Below, piece by piece: positions 6,379 through 11,929 of a DNA stretch of 11,929 bases. Origin of the DNA: JANMQK01 sp031370485 (GTDB lineage Bacteria; Acidobacteriota; Polarisedimenticolia; Gp22-AA2). The stretch covers positions 1-11,929 of the forward strand of contig JANMQK010000334.1 of the NCBI GenBank assembly GCA_031370485.1, written 5' to 3'. Numbering within the stretch: the first letter of the stretch is position 1; each line of letters opens with the position of its first letter. The notes under the pieces were generated by a model. That model saw nothing but the letters and a program-made list of their open reading frames with translations. It was not told the origin of the DNA and did no database searches. Position numbers and translations under genes: made by a program.

Positions 6379-7578
6379 ATGCCGATCGGGACGGCCGTGC
6401 ACGACAGGACGCTGCGGCTCTGCGAGAGCCTGAACTACCGCGAGTGGGCCGGGTACTACACGGTCAGCGCCTACGAGACGCACCACGAGCACGAGTACAA
6501 CGCCATCCGGAACGCCGCGGCCCTCATCGACATCTCGCCCCTTTACAAGTACCTGGTGCGGGGGCGGGACGCGATGAAGCTCGTCGACCGCATCGTCACG
6601 CGCGACATGACGAAGGTGGCGGTCGGGCAGGTGGTCTACACGCCGTGGTGCGACGAGCGGGGCAAGGTGGTTGACGACGGCACCGTGTCGCGTCTCGACG
6701 AGACGAGCTACCGCTGGACCGCCGCCGACCCGTCGCTTCGCTGGTTCCGCCAGAACGCCCTCGGCATGGAGGTCGAGGTGACCGACATCTCGCAGAGTGT
6801 CGCAGCCCTGGCGCTGCAGGGGCCGACGTCGGCGCGGCTGCTCAATTGCGTGGCGCAGGCGGACATCGCCGGCCTGAAGTTCTTCCGGGTCACGCGGGGG
6901 TCGATCGCGGGGGTCGGTGTGGACATCTCGAGGACCGGCTACACGGGGGACCTGGGGTACGAGATCTGGATGCCGTGGGCCGACGCCGTGAAGGTCTGGG
7001 ACGCCCTCATGGAGGAGGGGAGGCGGTTCGACATTCACCCGGCGGGGATGCTGGCCCTCGACGTCGCGCGGATCGAGGCGGGGCTTCTGCTCATCGAGGT
7101 CGACTACAACAGCAGCCGGCGGGCCCTGACGGATGCCCAGACCTTCAGCCCGTTCGAGATCGGGCTGGGGAGGTTCGTCTCCTTCGACAAGGAGAATTTC
7201 ATCGGCCGCGCGGCACTTCTCGAGGCGCACCGCCGCGGCCCGGCGCGCGCGCTGGCGGGGCTGGAAGTGGACTGGGCCGACGTCGAGGCCCGCTTCGACG
7301 AAGCGGGGCTGCCGCCGCACGTGACCGGTACGGCGTCGCGGACCCATGTGCCGGTCTATGGCGGCGGGCGGCAGGTCGGCAAGGCGACCTCGACCACCTG
7401 GTCGCCGACACTCAAGAAGATGATCGCCCTCGCCAGTGTCGAGACTGCGCACGCTGCTTCAGGCGCCCGGCTCGAAATCGAGCTCACGGTCGAGGCGGCC
7501 CGGCGGCGGGCCGGCGCGACCGTCGTGCCCCTGCCCTTTTTCAATCCCCCGCGAAAAACCGCATTGCCCGCTCTTTGA
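6379..7578 (+). CDS. GcvT-family folate-dependent aminomethyltransferase-like protein
   Basis: The 399-residue protein has the whole GcvT architecture. The N-terminal part includes GKVVDDGTV (95-103), holding the Asp pair that in T-proteins acts on the methylene group. RTGYTGDLGYEIW (185-197) contains the conserved folate-contacting Glu (Glu195), followed by VARIEAG (229-235) and GLGRFVSFDKENFIGRAAL (262-280). The C-terminal GCV_T_C domain shows GKATSTTWSPTLKKMIAL (334-351), and the chain ends with the family's usual PFFNPPRK. No H, P or L protein of the glycine cleavage system is nearby. It is therefore more likely a T-protein relative that moves a one-carbon unit from an N-methyl or other donor to tetrahydrofolate. 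GGGAG lies seven bases before the ATG at 6379; a GTG at 6343 is in frame but has no ribosome binding site. Confidence 0.87.
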   Translation: MPIGTAVHDRTLRLCESLNYREWAGYYTVSAYETHHEHEYNAIRNAAALIDISPLYKYLVRGRDAMKLVDRIVTRDMTKVAVGQVVYTPWCDERGKVVDDGTVSRLDETSYRWTAADPSLRWFRQNALGMEVEVTDISQSVAALALQGPTSARLLNCVAQADIAGLKFFRVTRGSIAGVGVDISRTGYTGDLGYEIWMPWADAVKVWDALMEEGRRFDIHPAGMLALDVARIEAGLLLIEVDYNSSRRALTDAQTFSPFEIGLGRFVSFDKENFIGRAALLEAHRRGPARALAGLEVDWADVEARFDEAGLPPHVTGTASRTHVPVYGGGRQVGKATSTTWSPTLKKMIALASVETAHAASGARLEIELTVEAARRRAGATVVPLPFFNPPRKTALPAL

Positions 7579-7676
7579 GATTGCAGAATTTCGTGGTCAA
7601 TAGGGTGCAGGGTGTGATAACAATAAAGGGCACCGGACGCAAAGAATCTGCACTCAATCGAACAATGGAGGAATGA

Positions 7677-7964
7677 ATGGCTAGAAAGTTGTCGAAAGCA
7701 TCATCGAGCAAAGCGATGTCCGAGATCGAGACGGGGCTCAAGAGCCTCACCGTCGGCCTGAGACGGCTGGTTCGCGGTATCCACACCGCGGGTAACGGCG
7801 TCGGGGCCCGCCGCCGGCCGGTCAGCAAGACCCTGCGCCTGCAGGGCCGCTACATGGGGCTCATCCGGAACCTGCCGCCGAAGCACAAGAGCCGCGTCAA
7901 GGCGCTGCGCGCGAACAAGGGCGTGAACGAGGCAATCCGCCTGGCGCGCCAGCTGAGGGGCTGA
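7677..7964 (+). CDS. Small, highly basic protein of unknown function
   Basis: I do not recognise this 95-residue protein with confidence. It has 24 Lys/Arg against three Glu and no Asp, so it probably binds nucleic acid. The N-terminal half looks helical (MSEIETGLKSLTVGLRRLV), then comes GARRRPVSK. The C-terminal half, LQGRYMGLIRNL followed by KALRANKGVNEAIRLARQL, looks like a compact two-helix module seen at the ends of small basic bacterial proteins; that resemblance is from memory and tentative. GGAGG five bases before the ATG at 7677 is an excellent ribosome binding site. Another ATG at 7673 runs into a stop at once. The 98-base gap after the GcvT-like gene contains a possible extended -10 (TGTGATAAC, about 7613-7621), so it may have its own promoter. 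It ends just before a hairpin. Confidence 0.75.
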   Translation: MARKLSKASSSKAMSEIETGLKSLTVGLRRLVRGIHTAGNGVGARRRPVSKTLRLQGRYMGLIRNLPPKHKSRVKALRANKGVNEAIRLARQLRG

Positions 7965-7971
7965 AACGGCA

Positions 7972-7998
7972 CGGCCGCCCTTCTAATGAGGGCGGCCG
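7972..7998. terminator. GC-rich hairpin between convergent genes
   Basis: CGGCCGCCC (7972-7980) and GGGCGGCCG (7990-7998) pair perfectly. The stem extends by one T-A pair and leaves a short loop. It lies eight bases after the stop of the small basic gene, and the stop codon of the convergent M28 peptidase gene (7985-7983) falls in the loop. No T-run follows on either strand, so it is not a textbook intrinsic terminator. A bidirectional terminator or transcript-end stabiliser is likely. Confidence 0.5.
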
Positions 7999-9527
7999 CG
8001 CCTCCCCGTTTCCCAGGACTTCCACATGCCGAAGGTCTTCATCTGGTCTTCAAGTCCCGTCGAGCGCAGGAGCGCCGTGATCGCCGCGCGGTCCTGGCGC
8101 GGCGCGCGCGCACCCGATTGGGAGAGGCCCCAGGCGAGGGACGCGGCGACCGCCCCGTTCAACCGCAGCTCGCGCCGATCGATCTTGTCGTAGGTGTCCG
8201 ACGAGGCATGGTAGTTGGCCATGTAGTTCGAGGGTTCCTGGTTCGCCACCAGGTTCGGGACTCCTTCCAGAAGGAAGTCGAAATTGTCGGTGCCGACGAA
8301 GGCGTCGACCGTGTGCGTGTTCGCGTCGTACCCGCGTAGCGGGGCAAGCGCCGCGACCACCGCCTCTCTCAGGTCCTCCCTCCCGCCCAGGCTGAACCCC
8401 GTGATCCGGCCGGTCCCCGCGTCGTAGATCGCCACCGCCACGTGGCGGTCGAGATCCGCGCGGTGGGTGCGGGCATACCCCAGCGATCCGAACATCCCCT
8501 GCTCCTCTCCCGTGAACAGCGCGAACCGCACCGTGCGGCGCGGGCGCTCGCCGAGGGAGCTCATCTGGCGGGCCAGGTCGAGGACCATGGCGCAGTTGGC
8601 CGCGTTGTCGAGGGCCCCGGTCCCGGTCTCCCACGAGTCGAGGTGGGCGCCGACCAGCACGACCTCGTCCGGCAGATCGCGTCCCTTGATCTCGGCGAGG
8701 ACGTTTCGCGACTCGAAGGCCTTCCCGATCCGGCCGCCGAGATCGAGCGTGAGCCTGACATCTCCATCCGCGGCGAGCCGTTCGCAGCGCAGGCCGTCCT
8801 CGCGCGCCAGGATGCCGACAGGCAGCGGGGCCGGGTCGCCGAAAGTGGCGACGTGGCGGTAGAGCATGCCGTCCTCGCGGCCGCCGGTGACGAGAAGAGC
8901 GGCAGCGCCGGCCTCGCGGGCGCGCTCGAGGATGGCGGGCAGCCGGATGTAGTCCTCGAAGAGATCCTCCCAGGTGACGATGACTTTCGAGGAGACGAGG
9001 CCGATGGCGCCTTTCAGCCGGTCGCCGGCGCGGCGGAAATCATCCGCGCCCCCCGCCCCCAGAAGGACGAGCCGCGCCGTCAGGCCGCCCTTGGGCGTGC
9101 CCGGCGAATAGGGCATGGCGATCACCCGCAGCGGCAGCCTGTCGGGGGCCACGATCTCCGCGCGCGAGCGCTCCTCGTCCCAGCGCAGCGGCAGCGTGAA
9201 CGGCTCGGTCCAGGCCCGGTCGACGCCCGCCGTCCGGAACCGGTCGACCGCCCAGTCGATGGCCCGCTCGCAGGCCGGGCTTCCGGTCGGCCGGCCGCCA
9301 ATCCTGTCGCAGAGCATCTGGAGATCTCCCTCGAGGGACCCCGAGGCGAGCATCCGCGCGGCGAGCCGGGCAGCCGTCCCCTCGCCGTCCGCCCCGGCCC
9401 CCTCGGGCGCCGCCGGGCGGCCGGCCGCGAGCAGGAGCGCGACGCCGGCGGCCGCGATCAGGATCGCGGGAAGGAGGGGGGCCTTCATCCGGGAATGCGG
9501 GTGGAGCGGTCCGCGCGCCTGCGTCAT
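7983..9527 (-). CDS. Secreted or anchored M28-family zinc peptidase with PA-like insert
   Basis: The 514-residue protein starts with a basic segment and a hydrophobic helix (about 17-36), so it is exported or membrane-anchored. Residues about 140-265 resemble the PA-type insert of carboxypeptidase Q-like M28 enzymes. The catalytic domain has every expected metal and catalytic residue: HLD (His295, Asp297), GALDNA (Asp307, bridging), GEEQG (Glu341 catalytic, Glu342 ligand), YDAG (Asp369) and NYHASSDT (His440). It should be an active di-zinc aminopeptidase or carboxypeptidase. The ATG at 9527 overlaps the upstream lipoprotein stop as ATGA, which favours it over the in-frame ATG at 9488. Both give the same export helix. 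The open frame continues upstream to 11225, but that part only shadows the two genes above. Confidence 0.88.
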   Translation of the reverse strand: MTQARGPLHPHSRMKAPLLPAILIAAAGVALLLAAGRPAAPEGAGADGEGTAARLAARMLASGSLEGDLQMLCDRIGGRPTGSPACERAIDWAVDRFRTAGVDRAWTEPFTLPLRWDEERSRAEIVAPDRLPLRVIAMPYSPGTPKGGLTARLVLLGAGGADDFRRAGDRLKGAIGLVSSKVIVTWEDLFEDYIRLPAILERAREAGAAALLVTGGREDGMLYRHVATFGDPAPLPVGILAREDGLRCERLAADGDVRLTLDLGGRIGKAFESRNVLAEIKGRDLPDEVVLVGAHLDSWETGTGALDNAANCAMVLDLARQMSSLGERPRRTVRFALFTGEEQGMFGSLGYARTHRADLDRHVAVAIYDAGTGRITGFSLGGREDLREAVVAALAPLRGYDANTHTVDAFVGTDNFDFLLEGVPNLVANQEPSNYMANYHASSDTYDKIDRRELRLNGAVAASLAWGLSQSGARAPRQDRAAITALLRSTGLEDQMKTFGMWKSWETGRRGRPH

Positions 9528-10324
9528 GGGCGCGCGAGGGAGAACTCGATCGCGCGGCGCTCGCTGTCCCCCAGCGTCACCGACTGGCGCGCCATGCCGA
9601 GGGTCTCGTGCCATGCCTCGATCTCGTAGGTGCCGGCCGGCAGGCCTTCGAGAGTGAAGGCGCCGTCCTCCCCGGTCACCGCCTGGAACGGGTTCGCCCC
9701 GACGGCGACGTAGCACGCCATCCAAGCGTGGATGTCGCAACGGACCTTGACGATGTCCGGCTTGGAGAAATAGCGCTTGAAGGTCTGCCCCCTGGCGGAG
9801 AGTGACCGGTTGAAGGTCCTGTTCACCGTGCTGAGCGCGTGCACGTTGTGGACCACCGGGTCGCTGTTGCGAAACTCGATGACCTGGTCGGTCTGGACCG
9901 CGAGAAGATGCGGGGCGAAGGTGCAACCCTGCTGATCCATCACCGCCGGCGCGGCGGGAGGCGCGAACACCCGGTCTCCCAGCCCCGAGACGACGTGAAC
10001 GTGGACGTTTCGCAGCGTGCCGTCGGCATTGACGATCAGGTCCTCGGTGTAGGTCTCGCTGCCCGGCTTGTGGCACGCGGCCTCCCCCGACATGCTGATC
10101 GCGCGTCGCGGCGGAGCAGTGCCCTTGAACAGGACGCGCCCCGACACGCCTCCCGTCCCGATCGACTGCCCGGCCGGTATCGCCCCCGGCGGCGGAGGCG
10201 GCGGCACCCCCGACCCCCCGCCACACCCGAAGAGAATCGCGACACACAGCGAAACGGGCAAGCCAATCTTTAGGGCGATGGGGGGATTCCGTACTCGGGA
10301 ACGATGTGAAGAGACAAGACGCAT
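9524..10324 (-). CDS. Cupredoxin-like lipoprotein with carboxypeptidase-regulatory domain
   Basis: The 266-residue precursor has a hydrophobic signal (about 17-33) ending in a lipobox, LFGC (Cys34). A Gly/Pro-rich tether with six prolines (41-46) follows. A first beta domain begins at GGVSGRVLFKG (58-68). The cupredoxin-like domain spans about 90-210. Probable type 1 copper ligands are His159 (VVHNVH) with Cys196, His199 and Met202 in CDIHAWM. The Cys-x2-His-x2-Met spacing is that of amicyanin. The last part, from about 213 (AVTGEDGAFTLEGLPAGTYEIEAWHE), is a carboxypeptidase-regulatory beta-sandwich. Related proteins are often named methylamine utilization protein, but that label says little about function. 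A periplasmic or outer-surface copper electron carrier is likely. GAGGA nine bases before the ATG supports the start. The M28 gene overlaps its stop. Confidence 0.82.
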   Translation of the reverse strand: MRLVSSHRSRVRNPPIALKIGLPVSLCVAILFGCGGGSGVPPPPPPGAIPAGQSIGTGGVSGRVLFKGTAPPRRAISMSGEAACHKPGSETYTEDLIVNADGTLRNVHVHVVSGLGDRVFAPPAAPAVMDQQGCTFAPHLLAVQTDQVIEFRNSDPVVHNVHALSTVNRTFNRSLSARGQTFKRYFSKPDIVKVRCDIHAWMACYVAVGANPFQAVTGEDGAFTLEGLPAGTYEIEAWHETLGMARQSVTLGDSERRAIEFSLARP

Positions 10325-10357
10325 GGTGGATTGTCCTCGAGTTGTGAGCCGAGCATG

Positions 10358-10387
10358 ACAGTACGCAAGTCAGACAAACACTGTCAA
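10358..10387 (-). promoter_or_regulatory. Putative promoter of the lipoprotein-peptidase operon
   Basis: On the minus strand, a perfect TTGACA (10387-10382), an 18-base spacer and TACTGT (10363-10358) resemble a sigma70 promoter. The predicted start lies about 27 bases before the ATG at 10324. The -10 keeps only the three most conserved bases. Confidence 0.45.
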
Positions 10388-10415
10388 GCGCGTCGTTGCA
10401 ACCCCCATGAGCACT

Positions 10416-10590
10416 GCTGAGGGCGGCGGCCCGGGGGTCGCGGGGCCCTCTCGGACCGCACCCGTTGGCCGCGCGCCTTTCAAGCGGCCGGGTGCGGGAG
10501 AGCGGAGCGGCGCGGCGGCCGTCCGGCGGTCTTTGCCGATCCCGCCGCCGCGACCGCGTGCCCCGCGACCCCCGGGCCGCCGCCCTCAGC
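10416..10590. repeat. 175-bp three-way-junction inverted repeat (31-bp perfect arms)
   Basis: Bases 10416-10446 are the exact reverse complement of 10560-10590, all 31 pairs matching. The 113 bases between hold two more stems. Arm A pairs 10448-10452 with 10498-10502, 10456-10463 with 10490-10497, and 10467-10472 with 10484-10489, with two three-base bulges on the left side. Arm B pairs 10507-10510 with 10554-10557, 10511-10519 with 10544-10552, and 10524-10527 with 10535-10538. Almost the whole segment is therefore base-paired. The right arm contains the methyltransferase stop codon (10588-10586), and the left end lies 28 bases from the next promoter. No flanking target duplication, T-run or protein-coding potential is seen. 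It may be a transcript-end structure, a structured RNA or a miniature mobile element. It accounts for most of the 261-base gap at 10325-10585. Confidence 0.85.
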
Positions 10591-11209
10591 GCCGGGCCGA
10601 TCCGAGGTAGAACTGCCTCGCCGTGCGCGGGCCTATGGGCGGTTCGAATCTCTCCAGGCTCTCGATCGACAGGCCCGCGGCGCGGACCTCCTCGTCGATC
10701 GGCAGGTCGGGCCGGCAGCCGTCCGCGAGCAGGTGAAAGAGGGGGGCCAGCAGCCGCTGCCGCCGGCGCACCCGCGGGTCCTGCGCGCGGCCGTGCTCGA
10801 GGAACAGGAACCGGCCCCCGGGCCGGAGCACCCTGACGATTTCCCCGAGCGACGCACGAAGGTCCGGCAGGCTGCAGAGGGTCCAGTTGCTCGTGACCAT
10901 GTCGAAGGTGGCGCCGGGGAACGGGATCGCCGCGGCGGAAGCCCGGACGATCGAAACGTGGAATGGCGCCGCGGGAATCTTGCGCGCCGCCCGGAGGTTC
11001 ATCCCGCGGTTCGGCTCGAGGCCGACGAGACACGCGACCCGCGAGGCCGCTGCGGGGTACGCTGCGAGAGTCCCGCCAAACCCGAACCCGATCTCGAGTA
11101 TCCGCCCCGCCGCGTCCCTGAGCGCCCGCCGGCGGAGATCGAGGACTTCCGGGCGGGACATCCCTTTCTCCATCAGCCACGGCAGGACGGCCCGGCGATA
11201 GAACCCCAT
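10586..11209 (-). CDS. METTL7-like class I SAM-dependent methyltransferase
   Basis: With a start at 11209 the protein has 207 residues and begins MGFYRRAVLPWLM, the usual start of this group. An in-frame ATG at 11278 would add 23 residues and overlap the start of the divergent gene. The SAM-binding motif I is LEIGFGFGGTL (38-48). GLEPN (63-67) supplies the acidic ribose contact, FDMVTSNWTLCSLPD (102-116) is the Asp-rich motif, and RVLRPGGRFLFLEHG (126-140) follows. HLLADGC (159-165) and the C-terminal QFYLGSA resemble METTL7/UbiE-type enzymes, whose animal members methylate thiols; the bacterial substrate is unknown. Neither candidate start has a clear Shine-Dalgarno. The stop codon lies inside the first bases of the large inverted repeat. 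Confidence 0.82.
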   Translation of the reverse strand: MGFYRRAVLPWLMEKGMSRPEVLDLRRRALRDAAGRILEIGFGFGGTLAAYPAAASRVACLVGLEPNRGMNLRAARKIPAAPFHVSIVRASAAAIPFPGATFDMVTSNWTLCSLPDLRASLGEIVRVLRPGGRFLFLEHGRAQDPRVRRRQRLLAPLFHLLADGCRPDLPIDEEVRAAGLSIESLERFEPPIGPRTARQFYLGSARR

Positions 11210-11276
11210 GGCCGAAGCGTACCATGCAGGCAACCGCGCCTTCGTTTCGGCGCTAAGATCGGGCCGGGAGGACGCC

Positions 11277-11915
11277 ATGTCAGAGCCGAAAGCGAAAGCC
11301 AGGGATGTGGACGAATTGTTGCCGGGGCTTTTCCATTACAGCGTGAAGGACGAGCGGATCAAGACTCGAAGCGATTCCTTCGTCGTCGTGCATCAAGGCG
11401 ATGTGGTGCTGGTCGACCCCGTTCCCCTGGAGCCTGCTCTGCTTCTGCGGCTGGGAAAGTTGAAGGCGATCGTGGTCGCCGCGGCCAGCCACCAGCGCTC
11501 CGCCTGGCGCCTGAGACGGGAGACCGGGGCCAAGGTCCATGCCCCCGTGGAGGCGTCGGGGCTCGACGAGACCCCCGACATGACTTTCAGGGACGGTGAC
11601 ACGCTGCCCGGCGGTCTGCAGGCCATCCGCGCGCCAGGCCCGTCGAGCGCCCACTACGTGCTGCATCTCGCCACGAGCCCGGGGGCGCTCCTCTGCTCCG
11701 ACCTGGTGATCAACGATTCGGGGAGGGGGCTCGAGTACCTGCCGGACAAGTACCAGGAAGACCCCGCGGGCAGCCGCGACAGCGCCCGCCGCCTGCTCGA
11801 GCTGAAGTTCGAGGTGCTCGGCTTCGGCCACGGGCAGCCGATCCTGAAGGGGGGACGCGACGCGCTGCGCGCGCTCGTCGCAGGCGGTGCCGCGCGCGGC
11901 AAGCGCGGGGAGTGA
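11277..11915 (+). CDS. Degenerate metallo-beta-lactamase-fold protein
   Basis: The 212-residue protein follows the MBL-fold pattern. A strand pair SFVVVHQGDVVLVDPVP (34-50) is followed by KAIVVAAASH (63-72), then GAKVHAP (84-90), GDTLPGGLQAIRAPG (107-121), a C-terminal SDLVIN (141-146) and GFGHGQPIL (182-190). The usual HxHxDH metal motif is reduced to SHQRSAW (71-77), and the GH of the next ligand loop is GP (120-122). Asp142 and His185 remain. It may be a non-catalytic relative or may bind one metal differently. GGGAGGA four bases before the ATG at 11277 fixes the start; an in-frame ATG at 11208 lacks such a site. TAAGAT (11254-11259) could be its -10 box. Confidence 0.7.
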   Translation: MSEPKAKARDVDELLPGLFHYSVKDERIKTRSDSFVVVHQGDVVLVDPVPLEPALLLRLGKLKAIVVAAASHQRSAWRLRRETGAKVHAPVEASGLDETPDMTFRDGDTLPGGLQAIRAPGPSSAHYVLHLATSPGALLCSDLVINDSGRGLEYLPDKYQEDPAGSRDSARRLLELKFEVLGFGHGQPILKGGRDALRALVAGGAARGKRGE

Positions 11916-11929
11916 GCTGGCTTTTCTAG

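Noticed and set aside
7575..7603. TTGAGA with a downstream CAATAG as a promoter for the small basic gene
   Set aside because: The -10 match is too poor. The extended -10 at 7613-7621 is somewhat better, but also weak, and was only mentioned with the gene.
8442..9629. 395-codon plus-strand open frame opposite the M28 peptidase
   Set aside because: It is antisense to the complete zinc-ligand set of the peptidase, and its composition is typical of a shadow frame.
10416..10590. Reading the large inverted repeat as an integron attC site or an insertion sequence
   Set aside because: No integrase, transposase, core recombination site or flanking direct repeat was seen, and the stem is perfect rather than imperfect as in attC.
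9528..11225. Upstream part of a 1080-residue minus-strand open frame that continues into the M28 peptidase
   Set aside because: This stretch is Arg/Pro-rich, lacks domain sense and overlaps the lipoprotein and methyltransferase genes in another frame. Only the portion from 9527 down is a real gene.

Overview
The window is GC-rich chromosomal DNA, with about ten complete genes packed tightly on both strands. Most long reading frames on the opposite strand are GC-driven shadows. Gene content (a copper-type cupredoxin lipoprotein paired with a secreted M28 peptidase, PYROXD2-type FAD oxidoreductases, a METTL7-like methyltransferase) would fit an Acidobacteriota-like or similar soil/environmental lineage. 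No rRNA or marker gene is present, so the taxonomic guess is weak.

Layout. 1-62 holds the first 20 codons of a lipoprotein gene leaving the window on the minus strand. 249-1132 is a HicAB-type toxin-antitoxin pair on the plus strand, antitoxin first. The antitoxin has an unusual N-terminal winged-helix-like domain, and a 44-bp imperfect dyad lies at its promoter. It converges, with one base between the stop codons, on a four-gene minus-strand operon (6247 to 1134): two tandem paralogous FAD oxidoreductases, a membrane-anchored alpha/beta hydrolase and a PAS-GGDEF diguanylate cyclase. Divergent from that operon is a GcvT-family, folate-dependent aminomethyltransferase-like protein (6379-7578). 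The two transcription units share one AT-rich promoter island (6314-6347). The GcvT-like gene is followed by a small, very basic protein (7677-7964).

The right third has a translationally coupled minus-strand pair: cupredoxin/carboxypeptidase-regulatory lipoprotein (10324-9524), then M28 zinc peptidase (9527-7983). Upstream of them is a METTL7-like methyltransferase (11209-10586). Divergent from that is a degenerate metallo-beta-lactamase-fold protein (11277-11915).

The most striking non-coding structure is at 10416-10590. A perfect 31-bp inverted repeat encloses two further hairpins, so the 175 nt can fold almost completely into a three-way-junction shape. One arm starts at the stop codon of the methyltransferase gene. 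No CRISPR array, transposase, integrase, tRNA or rRNA was seen.
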